28,728 nt of DNA from a virus: positions 1-28,728 of the IMG/VR virus record IMGVR_UViG_3300012954_002084. One strand, written 5' to 3'. The stretch's first letter is position 1. Every line of letters begins with the position of its first letter. Positions 15,302 to 22,519 of this stretch are shown here, piece by piece. Below the pieces are notes generated by a model that made no database searches, was not told where the DNA came from, and saw nothing but the letters and a program-made list of their open reading frames with translations. A program made the position numbers and the translations under genes.

Positions 15302-15648
15302 TATAACTCCGATTTAATATCTTGCATAGCCTGATTGCCAGCCATATCGCCTACATCAACAGTTGGCTCAACTTCAGTATCTATGTCTGCACCTAACTCA
15401 TCTTTAGGTACAATTACATTGTCATCAATACTATTAGCAAATCCACTTTTGTTTACTGCTAATTTTAATTGGTCTAAACTTAAATTACTGTATCCATTTG
15501 CACTTAGTATTTTAAGAAATTTTTCTGTTGAAACTTTTTTAATATCTCTGGACATAGCAACAGTCAAGACATCTTGGATTTTTGCTAACAAACCTGCTTC
15601 AAAATCTTCGTCTTTTTCTGGTAATGCTATGACTTCGTTTATGAGCAT
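15301..15648 (-). CDS. small helical protein of the virion block (115 aa)
   Basis: Not recognised. Begins MLINEVIALPEKDEDF and is helical through residue 75, with a small winged or helical domain (RDIKKVSTEKFLKILSANG; LDQLKLAVNKSGF). The C-terminal 35 residues are acidic and Pro/Asp-rich (DIDTEVEPTVDVGD). It begins 1 nt after the end of the 442-residue gene, and both share an acidic Val/Asp/Pro tail, suggesting related assembly or core functions. Confidence 0.75.
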   Translation of the reverse strand: MLINEVIALPEKDEDFEAGLLAKIQDVLTVAMSRDIKKVSTEKFLKILSANGYSNLSLDQLKLAVNKSGFANSIDDNVIVPKDELGADIDTEVEPTVDVGDMAGNQAMQDIKSEL

Positions 15649-15649
15649 T

Positions 15650-16978
15650 TTACACCTCTACAGGTGCTCTACCTAGTGGCTCTTCTTCTGGTCCTGCCGC
15701 CGCTGGTTCATTTACATCTACTGCTGGCTCTTCTACGTCTACTGGTGCATCCATATCATCTATTGGGCTATCTGCACCAAGTGGATCTTCTATATTACCC
15801 ATATCGTCTGAACCGGACATAATTCCCATGTCTTCACCTGTAATACTACCCACTAGTTCGTTTACACCGTCTTTGGCCTGTTTTGCACTTTCTAATGCTG
15901 AACTTAAAGTTTGCTCTGCTGATTCCTTAAACTGAGAGGCCTTGTCAGCACCAAACTCATGTATCATTTGGTCTGCAATAGCAGGAATATCTTCGTTTAC
16001 CATTCGGCCTAATCTTTCAACATGGTCTTGAATGTCGTCTGCTAATGCTCTAACAGCCATTACAACCTCTGCTTCTTCAACTGATGTACCTTCTATTTCC
16101 TCTGATAACATTTCGTCTATAATGTCATCAAACATGCTTTCTTTATTAATTTTGTCAGCATTTTTCTTTTTAATTGTTACAGGGTGCATTTTGCCTGAAC
16201 CTTCAGGATATTCAAATTCTTTATCGCCTCGTTCTTCAGCATCTGCGGCCGCAACTGCAAAGTTTTCTTTTGCAATTTTGGCACCAAAGAATTTAATACC
16301 ATCTGCAACTGCTTCTTCTTCAAGACCATTTAGGAAGCCAACTACTGATTCTTTTGTTTTACCACTTGCTGTTGCAAATGCATTTAGTTTTTCTTCAATA
16401 GCATCCATGCTATTTGCATCTGTAAGTTCTATTCCGATTTCTTTAGCAAGTTCGCTTAGTAGGTATTCGTTTAGTTCTGTATTTGCTCCTTCTGTTGCAA
16501 TCTCTTCTAGTGATTCACTATGTGAACTACAACTTGCTTCATACTGTTTAGCCGCCATCATTACTATAGGAAGTGCCCACTCTTCACTGTGAGCTGTTGG
16601 ACCTTTTTTAAAGTCTATCATGCATTGTGTTACTGCTTCATTAGAAGTACAGCCACTATTCATAAGGCGTTCTACTTCTGCATACAGTTTCTCTTTCATT
16701 TTGATATTTGCTGGTGATTCAGCATACATGCCTTCTGCAATCATAGTTTTAGCAATATCTTTTATGCCAAGATACTTTGCGTACTCTGGTGCTAACTGAA
16801 ATTGTTTGCTAGTGTCTTTAATTTTAATAATTGCCTGCTCAGATAACCTAACTAAATTTTGTAAATCACCTTTCTTAGGATTATTATTTTTTAAAGTCAT
16901 ACCAAATTCTTCACTTAGTAACTTATTAATTCTGTCAATTTTTGTTTGACCCTGTTGATTTAAATCTCTAATAAACAT
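15650..16978 (-). CDS. virion structural/core-type protein with acidic tail (442 aa)
   Basis: A largely helical protein in the late structural block. Residues 1-150 contain alternating helices (IDRINKLLSEEFGM; LVRLSEQAIIKIKDTSKQF). The middle is Glu/Ala-rich, with coiled-coil-like stretches around 190-260 and 320-370. The last 60 residues are very acidic and rich in Asp, Pro and Val (DDMDAPVDVEEPAVDV). Such acidic helical proteins in T4-like phages often belong to the prohead core or are virion structural proteins of unknown role; I cannot assign a T4 gene number. It has a late box and an AGGAAG ribosome site upstream. Confidence 0.75.
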   Translation of the reverse strand: MFIRDLNQQGQTKIDRINKLLSEEFGMTLKNNNPKKGDLQNLVRLSEQAIIKIKDTSKQFQLAPEYAKYLGIKDIAKTMIAEGMYAESPANIKMKEKLYAEVERLMNSGCTSNEAVTQCMIDFKKGPTAHSEEWALPIVMMAAKQYEASCSSHSESLEEIATEGANTELNEYLLSELAKEIGIELTDANSMDAIEEKLNAFATASGKTKESVVGFLNGLEEEAVADGIKFFGAKIAKENFAVAAADAEERGDKEFEYPEGSGKMHPVTIKKKNADKINKESMFDDIIDEMLSEEIEGTSVEEAEVVMAVRALADDIQDHVERLGRMVNEDIPAIADQMIHEFGADKASQFKESAEQTLSSALESAKQAKDGVNELVGSITGEDMGIMSGSDDMGNIEDPLGADSPIDDMDAPVDVEEPAVDVNEPAAAGPEEEPLGRAPVEV

Positions 16979-17011
16979 AGTTTCTTCCTAAAGTATATTC
17001 TATATACTCCT

Positions 17012-17019
17012 TATTTATC
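17012..17019 (-). promoter_or_regulatory. late-type promoter box (GATAAATA) before the 442-aa structural gene
   Basis: The minus strand reads AATGATAAATAAGGAG in the 61-nt gap. The leader of about 30 nt includes AGGAAG just before the ATG at 16978. Confidence 0.65.
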
Positions 17020-17039
17020 ATTTCGAAACAATTTATGGA

Positions 17040-17462
17040 TTAAAAATATGACAAGTGTAGTTTGGCTTCTTTAATAAAATGTAGGCTTTCTTGCATTCTT
17101 ACTCCAGCACTAAACACTTTTACTTTATCATTACTTGTTCTTACTGTATGTTTATAAAATTGTAGATCATTATAATGTTTATAGTATGTGTCAATATGCC
17201 TTTGAGCACCTCTGATTGTTGCATATTCTTGTGTTTTATTTAAAATTTTACACATGCTGTTTGCAGACTTAAGAAAGGGAATATTTTCTAGCAATACTTC
17301 TTTAGTTACATAGTTAATAAGATTATAGCCTGGATCTGCTCTTTCAACCACAAAAACATTTTTCTTAGCAACTTTTTTTGCAAGATTATTTAATTTTTTA
17401 GCAAGATGTTTCTTATTAGATTTTATGCTTTTGTTTGTACGTTTTGTAGCCAACTTTTTCAC
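17040..17462 (-). CDS. basic hypothetical protein (140 aa)
   Basis: Starts at GTG 17462, overlapping the end of the 73-residue gene by 47 nt. Residues 1-35 are extremely Lys/Asn-rich (SIKSNKKHLAKKLNNLAKKV), like a nucleic-acid-binding tail. Residues 36-140 form an ordered, mostly helical domain with YNLINYVTKEVLLENIPFL and AQRHIDTYYKHYNDLQFYKH. No enzyme motif was recognised. The neighbours are also small basic proteins, and I infer a virion or DNA-associated role. The GTG start is supported only by the AAAGG just before it. Confidence 0.65.
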   Translation of the reverse strand: MKKLATKRTNKSIKSNKKHLAKKLNNLAKKVAKKNVFVVERADPGYNLINYVTKEVLLENIPFLKSANSMCKILNKTQEYATIRGAQRHIDTYYKHYNDLQFYKHTVRTSNDKVKVFSAGVRMQESLHFIKEAKLHLSYF

Positions 17463-17637
17463 CTTTAGATACTTTTTCTAAAATATCCTTTTTATATAAC
17501 TCCTCTGCTATATATTGTTCTCTTTCGTCTAAACTATTTACATTAACGAAGCCTGATAAATCAATTTTATTGAAAACTCTTGCTTCAGTACTAGTAATTA
17601 AATTAAGATATTGATTTTTGTCTTTGACTGCTTTCAT
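17416..17637 (-). CDS. small hypothetical protein (73 aa)
   Basis: A longer frame to 17742 would overlap the upstream CWKGY-motif gene by about 100 nt, so the start is taken at ATG 17637, directly after that gene's stop at 17639. Residues contain a charged helix pair (SLDEREQYIAEELYKKDILE) and a basic C-terminus (YKTYKQKHKI). Unknown family. Confidence 0.6.
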   Translation of the reverse strand: MKAVKDKNQYLNLITSTEARVFNKIDLSGFVNVNSLDEREQYIAEELYKKDILEKVSKGEKVGYKTYKQKHKI

Positions 17638-17638
17638 A

Positions 17639-17923
17639 CTATCCGGCGTGCATGGCCGCCATGTGTTTTTTGTATTTTTTTGTACCTTTTTTATGAGGGG
17701 ATTTGCCTTCTTTTTTGACACAATTTGGTACTGTTTTACCAAACATTTTCTTTGTACCTTTCTTTTCGTATCCTTTCCAACATCGTGTGCCTTCTTTCGC
17801 TTTCTTCTTTTTCTTTTTAACTACAGGTCCAGGACGTTTAATTATGTTGCTGTTCATAGGCTGAGCAACTGTGGCTATCCCACCTGACGATGTTGTTTCA
17901 TTAATGATATCTCTGATCAGCAT
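17639..17923 (-). CDS. small basic protein with CWKGY motif (94 aa)
   Basis: Begins MLIRDIINE, an N-terminus common to several small virion-block proteins here. Residues about 48-72 carry RCWKGYEKKGTKKMFG followed by VPNC, a Lys-rich module with two cysteines that I recall from marine T4-like phage proteins. The product is strongly basic, so DNA contact inside the head is a fair inference. ATG has no Shine-Dalgarno site; a late box GATAAATA ends 5 nt before it, overlapping the stop of the SGNH gene. Confidence 0.75.
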   Translation of the reverse strand: MLIRDIINETTSSGGIATVAQPMNSNIIKRPGPVVKKKKKKAKEGTRCWKGYEKKGTKKMFGKTVPNCVKKEGKSPHKKGTKKYKKHMAAMHAG

Positions 17924-17927
17924 AATA

Positions 17928-19040
17928 CTATTTATCTAAATATATTTCTAATTTGCTAATAATTTCATGTGCAATAGATTGATGTGTTTGCTTTCCGTGA
18001 TGCGATAAGTCCCTTGCTAAATCATTTTCAGATGCATTTATTTCACCTTGTTTTTGAATAATTAATGGTAAATTATATGTTTTACAGAATAAATCTATAC
18101 TATTAATTGCAAAAATATCTCTCATAAATATATTTTCTTTCAGTAAACAATGATGTAGCATACTTGTTGATCTATGGTCATCTACAACATTTCTATATCC
18201 TGCCTTTAATCTGTCGTCAATCTGAAATGCTGACATTCCATATTTTATATCGAAATATTCATTTGCTCTAGATATTTTTTCAAAATCAAGTTCTTGTAAA
18301 GGCTCTCTTACAAATTTTTCTGACATAACTTCCCCATCATCTGCCATATTTCTAATATTTAATTCAGTTCTGTCATAATGAAAACTCATTGACCTTCCAG
18401 CAGGAGGCAAATACACTACAACTGCTTTTACTAAACTTGGATCTATTTCTTTGTCTAAAAAAAGTGATAAGTACAATGCACTAGGTTCTAAATTTTGTCC
18501 TGGCATTCCATAATTTAAATTTTCCATATCAAAATAATCAGATACAATTTGGGAAAATGTTGTTTCTATATTCATGCCTACGCCAAATGTTTGGCTACAA
18601 CCTAAAAATAGTATAGAACTTTTATCTATTAGTTCTAAATTTTTTGCTCTAAAACCTTGTTTGTTTAATTTATATTCTATGTTTGCAGGTTTGCCTTTTT
18701 TATCACACCATCCTAATTTATGTAATAGCGACTTTGTTGTTTCATCTTGTATATTATTATTAAATAGTTCTTGAGAATCACTTGGATACCATCTAGAGAT
18801 AATTTTATATTCATCGTCATCAGAATATACAACAGGTTCAACTTGTTCTATAGATGCTGGCTCTAGTATTTGGTTTGATATTGCAGACCTAATTTTTTTA
18901 AGTCCTAGGTTGTATTTAATTTTTGAACCTGGTTCTAGTCCACGTATTACTAAATCATTTTCATCTGCATTTTTAAAAATGTTTTTATATAATTGTGGTA
19001 AACTAAAATCTATATCTGTTTTTTTAGAGTATTTGGACAT
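17928..19040 (-). CDS. SGNH/GDSL-type hydrolase (370 aa)
   Basis: Esterase/lipase-like fold, C-terminal in a 370-residue protein. Block I is ILFLGCSQTFGVG (about residues 142-154) with the nucleophile Ser; block II is LNYGMPGQN with the oxyanion Gly; block V is ARDLSHHG (about 341-348) with Asp-x2-His. The N-terminal 140 residues have no recognised domain. SGNH hydrolases in phages may deacetylate or deesterify surface polysaccharide or lipid; a particle location is inferred from the surrounding structural genes. No ribosome site is visible; AATAAATA ends exactly 5 nt before the ATG. Confidence 0.8.
   Translation of the reverse strand: MSKYSKKTDIDFSLPQLYKNIFKNADENDLVIRGLEPGSKIKYNLGLKKIRSAISNQILEPASIEQVEPVVYSDDDEYKIISRWYPSDSQELFNNNIQDETTKSLLHKLGWCDKKGKPANIEYKLNKQGFRAKNLELIDKSSILFLGCSQTFGVGMNIETTFSQIVSDYFDMENLNYGMPGQNLEPSALYLSLFLDKEIDPSLVKAVVVYLPPAGRSMSFHYDRTELNIRNMADDGEVMSEKFVREPLQELDFEKISRANEYFDIKYGMSAFQIDDRLKAGYRNVVDDHRSTSMLHHCLLKENIFMRDIFAINSIDLFCKTYNLPLIIQKQGEINASENDLARDLSHHGKQTHQSIAHEIISKLEIYLDK
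17929..17936 (-). promoter_or_regulatory. late-type box (GATAAATA) 5 nt before the CWKGY gene start
   Basis: GATAAATA-GTATT-ATG on the minus strand. It coincides with the last codons of the SGNH gene (Leu-Asp-Lys-stop), so coding constraint is an alternative explanation. The spacing predicts transcription starting at ATG. Confidence 0.45.
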
Positions 19041-19045
19041 ACTAC

Positions 19046-19053
19046 TATTTATT
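19046..19053 (-). promoter_or_regulatory. late-type box (AATAAATA) 5 nt before the SGNH gene start
   Basis: AATAAATA-GTAGT-ATG, nearly the same string as before the CWKGY gene (GATAAATA-GTATT-ATG). It lies in the 12-nt gap after the ParB-like gene and overlaps its stop by one base. Confidence 0.45.
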
Positions 19054-21410
19054 TAGGATTTTTTGCGACCGCTCTTCATGTTGGCACACCAGTGATACAT
19101 TTTTGCCTTTTCTCCACTGCTGTTTTTTGCTTTTTTGCGTAAACTGGTTACTGAACCTTTGCAACTTGCACCTGCTCGTTTTACTCTGCCTGGACGACTC
19201 TTACCTTTCTTTTTGCCGTCTTTAAAATTTTCGCCTACAAAGGCTTGTATTGTTTTAGCACCTTGTTTCTTTAATGCTTGATGTCTATGGTTGCCATCAA
19301 TAATGGCGCCATTTTTATGAACTACAATAATAGGAGAATCACTTAAATTACTCTTAAACAATTTATCTATATTATTTTGATCTCCTTGCCAACCATCTGC
19401 TGGTGATACAGAGTCTATAGGAATGGTTTTTAATTTAAAAACTTTATTTTTACCTACCCAATCAAGCCAATCACTGTGAAAATTGTTTCCTGTACCAGTT
19501 TTATCCATATCCTTTTTTAACTTTGATAACATTTGATCTAATGTTAAAGTTGGAGTAAATGCTGGATCATTAAAATTTTCATCTATACTCTCTGGTACAA
19601 ATGCTGGTAATACTTTTTTGCCAACACGTTTTGCTTGATAAACTCTGTGAAAGCCATCAAGTATTGTTCTGCCATCAGCATGTACATATATTGGTTCATC
19701 TAAATCTACACCTACACTAGGATCAGTATCTATTACTCTACCAAATTGGTCATCTATTGCTTGATCGTCCAAATCTGCTACATTTACTGTAGACAATTTC
19801 CAATTTTTGCTATCAATATATTTTCTTACTGCTGGGCTAAAGTTCTTTTTCTTCCTCCTAGCAAAAATTTTATTAAATTTATCTTGATCAAACCAATCAT
19901 TAACGTTTTCGTCTATTTCATCTGGATCTTTAGGATAATGTCCTGTAGCACTATGATAGTATAACAGTTCTGCGGCATCAGGATAACCTTCTGGGTCTAT
20001 ATATTTGGGGTCTGTTAATCCGTCTAAATAAACTTCTCCATCTTCAAAATGTTGATTACCATAACTGGTCATTATGCGATACTGTTTACCGTCTGTGCCT
20101 TTTACTATAACACCATCTTCTTGATCTACCTGTGCCTGGTTCACCCATTCATCGTTGGCTCTGTCTGCCTCATCTGGTGAGAAGAAAGGTTTCACAGCAT
20201 GTGGATTCATTCCCACTACATCTTCTATAATGTCTTCTGTAATTCCAAACTCAGGCATATTGATATAAATACCATTTATTTGTACTTTAATGTGTTCTGG
20301 TTTAATACCATTTGATAAAGTTTTTTCTATTTCCCTACTAAGTTGATATTGATCCTTAATAAATCCTGCTTTACTGGGTATCCAGTCAGGTTTAACTCCT
20401 GGTGCAGGAGATATAAACACATGTACTACAATATTATCTTTAGGTGTTTTATTATTAGGGAAGTTTCCTTGTATAAGATCTCCTTCTTGTACAGACCCTG
20501 GTAATAATTTTGCTCTAGTGTGCAGGTTACCATCATATATACTATCGAATGGTATCTCTTTTTTGGCAACTGTATCATAACCTATTACTCTGTTTGGTAT
20601 TTTTTTAGCAAGATTTTGCCAAATTTTGTGCCCTGCAGGTGTTTGACTAGTAAAACTATATAGTGGTTGTTTGTATGTGTTGCTTACTGCTATGTAAACA
20701 GGTACAGCAAGGCCTTTACCTCTAAACTGAGAATGTGTTACTACATTTGTTGTTATCCAGCCATCTAAACCATTTTTAAGTGTAAGCAAAAAGATAGGTT
20801 GCTCCTGATTTATAAGAAAAATATGTCTAGAAGTACCATTATCATAAACTTCATTTTTACTTAATCCTGGTATAGGTGCTTTCTTTATATATGCATTTTC
20901 CCCAAATTTTTGACTGCCTGATGCATCATTATATATAGATGTTATATAACTATTATCATCTTCATTGTTGTCGTATGGTTTATCCTTGCCTATTTCCTTT
21001 AATTTTTGCTGTAGTTTTGCTTTTAATTGTTCTTCTATTGTGGGCTCATCACTGGCAGTATCACTATAATAATCTATAAGTTCTTCCACAGTGGCATTTA
21101 CTTTAAGGACTTTTACTTTGTCCATGTCAAGACTTCTTGCAACATCATATCTGTGATGTCCGTTCACAATATAATTGTTTTTGTCTACTATTATAGGACG
21201 TATGCTACCGTCTTGAAAACCTCGCATAGCCTTATCGTGCATACCATGTACTCTTTGACTTTGTACTGGTTTTAATTTGCTAAGTTTAATTTTTTTCTTT
21301 TGGAACTCAAATCCACCATCTTCCAGATTGTTTTTTCTGATTTGAGGCATGATATTTCTATCAAACTCTTTGTCTAGTTGAGGCCTGTCTTTAAGCTCGA
21401 ATAATCGCAT
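19053..21410 (-). CDS. triple ParB/sulfiredoxin-like protein with inserted GNAT-like domain (785 aa)
   Basis: Start at ATG 21410, sharing a base with the SOD gene stop (TAATG). Three ParB/Srx-type units are visible by the pattern P-I-hydrophobic-V...I-x-(N/D)-G-x-H-R: NGHHRYDVA near residue 84, DGFHRVYQA near 587 and DGNHRHQAL near 706. Residues about 170-290 resemble a GNAT acetyltransferase: ITTNVVTHSQFRGKGLAVPV with the acetyl-CoA loop RGKG (230-233), then SQTPAGHKIWQNL. The C-terminal 50 residues are Lys/Arg-rich with a Cys pair (GASCKGS, YHWCANM), a basic module. ParB-type domains bind CTP or act as nucleases in phages. Function is unknown; a packaged DNA-associated enzyme is inferred. 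Confidence 0.8.
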   Translation of the reverse strand: MRLFELKDRPQLDKEFDRNIMPQIRKNNLEDGGFEFQKKKIKLSKLKPVQSQRVHGMHDKAMRGFQDGSIRPIIVDKNNYIVNGHHRYDVARSLDMDKVKVLKVNATVEELIDYYSDTASDEPTIEEQLKAKLQQKLKEIGKDKPYDNNEDDNSYITSIYNDASGSQKFGENAYIKKAPIPGLSKNEVYDNGTSRHIFLINQEQPIFLLTLKNGLDGWITTNVVTHSQFRGKGLAVPVYIAVSNTYKQPLYSFTSQTPAGHKIWQNLAKKIPNRVIGYDTVAKKEIPFDSIYDGNLHTRAKLLPGSVQEGDLIQGNFPNNKTPKDNIVVHVFISPAPGVKPDWIPSKAGFIKDQYQLSREIEKTLSNGIKPEHIKVQINGIYINMPEFGITEDIIEDVVGMNPHAVKPFFSPDEADRANDEWVNQAQVDQEDGVIVKGTDGKQYRIMTSYGNQHFEDGEVYLDGLTDPKYIDPEGYPDAAELLYYHSATGHYPKDPDEIDENVNDWFDQDKFNKIFARRKKKNFSPAVRKYIDSKNWKLSTVNVADLDDQAIDDQFGRVIDTDPSVGVDLDEPIYVHADGRTILDGFHRVYQAKRVGKKVLPAFVPESIDENFNDPAFTPTLTLDQMLSKLKKDMDKTGTGNNFHSDWLDWVGKNKVFKLKTIPIDSVSPADGWQGDQNNIDKLFKSNLSDSPIIVVHKNGAIIDGNHRHQALKKQGAKTIQAFVGENFKDGKKKGKSRPGRVKRAGASCKGSVTSLRKKAKNSSGEKAKMYHWCANMKSGRKKS

Positions 21411-22519
21411 TAGCCAACTTCTCTTAAACGTATTACGCCACAACCAACTCTGTCACCAGCATTACCTGTTTTGAGACTTTCCTCATCTCCACCTTTGCCT
21501 AAGTCATCTTCATCTGCATGTACAACTATTGCTCTACCTACTACGTCTAATAAATTTACTCTTTCTGCCTTTATTTGAAATTTAGAAACACCTGAATCAT
21601 CTGCAGTAATATTTCCTAAATCTCCAACATGGCCTTCCTGTAGTCCACCATGATCAACATCATCTGGATTATAATGACCACCTGCACTATCACATCCGTC
21701 ACTTAAATCTCCATATTCATGTATATGTAAACCATGTTTGCCAGGTGTTAAGCCTTTAACTATCCCTTGTATAATTGTTGCACTACCAGGCTTCTGAATA
21801 AATTTAAACATGGCTTTTACATTATCTTCAGCATGTTCTAGTGTTGCTATTGCTTCAACTGTTTCCTCTGCTTCTGATAAACGATTTACACGTTCACATT
21901 GGCAACCTTTGGACTTTGTTTTAGGACATGGAGTAATTTCTTGTATTGCTTCATATATTCCCTTTCCAAATTTATATTGCTGTTTATTTTTTTTCTTTTT
22001 CTTTTTTTTCTTTTTGGATTTTTTATAGGGTGCCATTGTGCCTATGCCATAAAATCCTCTGCTTACAGGAGCATCACTACTAGGTGTGGAATCGGAGGAT
22101 GGGGCAGAACTATCTCCTGAACTACCACCGTCTGCAGACCCTCCGTCTCCACCTGAACTTGTTGCACCGCCTGTACCACCTGTACCGCCAGATCCGGCTC
22201 CTCCAGAGCCTCCAGCACCAGCACCGCCTCCAGCACCAGCACCGCCTCCGGCACCGCCGCCTCCACCTCCGGCACCACCGCCACCGCCTCCGCCTCCGCC
22301 TCCTGCGGATGCTCTAAGGTTTACTGGTACGCCAAAATGTTGTAATAATGCGATTGCGTCTTCTTTATACTGGACTAATCCTGCTAGTCTAAGTCCTGCG
22401 ATATATTTTTTAATTTCTTGTGGTGTTTTTAATTTTTTCTTATCTATTTCAGATTGCACAAGATCTCTCATCATTTCTGTATTTCTATCCATTTTTCCTA
22501 GTACTTCATTTATATTCAT
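21410..22519 (-). CDS. sodC: Cu/Zn superoxide dismutase fused to Gly-rich and Lys-rich N-terminal region (369 aa)
   Basis: The C-terminal 145 residues are a complete Cu/Zn SOD, which dismutates superoxide. Copper ligands His265, His267, His282 and His334, zinc ligands His282, His290, His297 and Asp300, disulfide Cys276-Cys360 and guiding Arg357 are all present. Before it come a helical N-terminal domain (1-65), a Gly/Ala/Ser linker (about 73-150), a Lys run (166-178) and a short Cys segment (CPKTKSKGCQC). Two sites fit the T4 prohead-protease rule (I/L)-x-E before Ala: IYE190-A191 and LSE216-A217. Cleavage there would release the SOD inside the head. There is no signal peptide. ATG overlaps the giant gene's stop as ATGA. 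Confidence 0.92.
   Translation of the reverse strand: MNINEVLGKMDRNTEMMRDLVQSEIDKKKLKTPQEIKKYIAGLRLAGLVQYKEDAIALLQHFGVPVNLRASAGGGGGGGGGGAGGGGGGAGGGAGAGGGAGAGGSGGAGSGGTGGTGGATSSGGDGGSADGGSSGDSSAPSSDSTPSSDAPVSRGFYGIGTMAPYKKSKKKKKKKKKNKQQYKFGKGIYEAIQEITPCPKTKSKGCQCERVNRLSEAEETVEAIATLEHAEDNVKAMFKFIQKPGSATIIQGIVKGLTPGKHGLHIHEYGDLSDGCDSAGGHYNPDDVDHGGLQEGHVGDLGNITADDSGVSKFQIKAERVNLLDVVGRAIVVHADEDDLGKGGDEESLKTGNAGDRVGCGVIRLREVG
21986..22024 (-). repeat. poly-Lys codon tract
   Basis: A run of AAA/AAG codons (Lys residues 166-178 of the SOD fusion) seen as a T/C-only stretch on the plus strand. A slippery tract of this kind could cause frameshifts or sequencing errors. Confidence 0.8.
22166..22303 (-). 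repeat. GC-rich poly-Gly/Ala codon tract with 18-bp tandem copy
   Basis: Encodes residues about 73-118 of the SOD fusion, almost only Gly, Ala and Ser. It is far more GC-rich than the rest of the window. A perfect 18-bp direct repeat lies at 22209-22226 and 22227-22244, followed by degenerate copies, so it probably grows and shrinks by slippage. Confidence 0.85.

Noticed and set aside
16032-16592. 186-residue plus-strand frame, Ser-rich
   Set aside because: Antisense shadow of the Ala/Glu-rich 442-aa structural gene, which has a promoter, a ribosome site and a better protein-like composition.
17638-17742. Longer N-terminus for the 73-aa gene (start 17742)
   Set aside because: Would overlap the CWKGY-motif gene by about 100 nt; the internal ATG follows that gene's stop directly.
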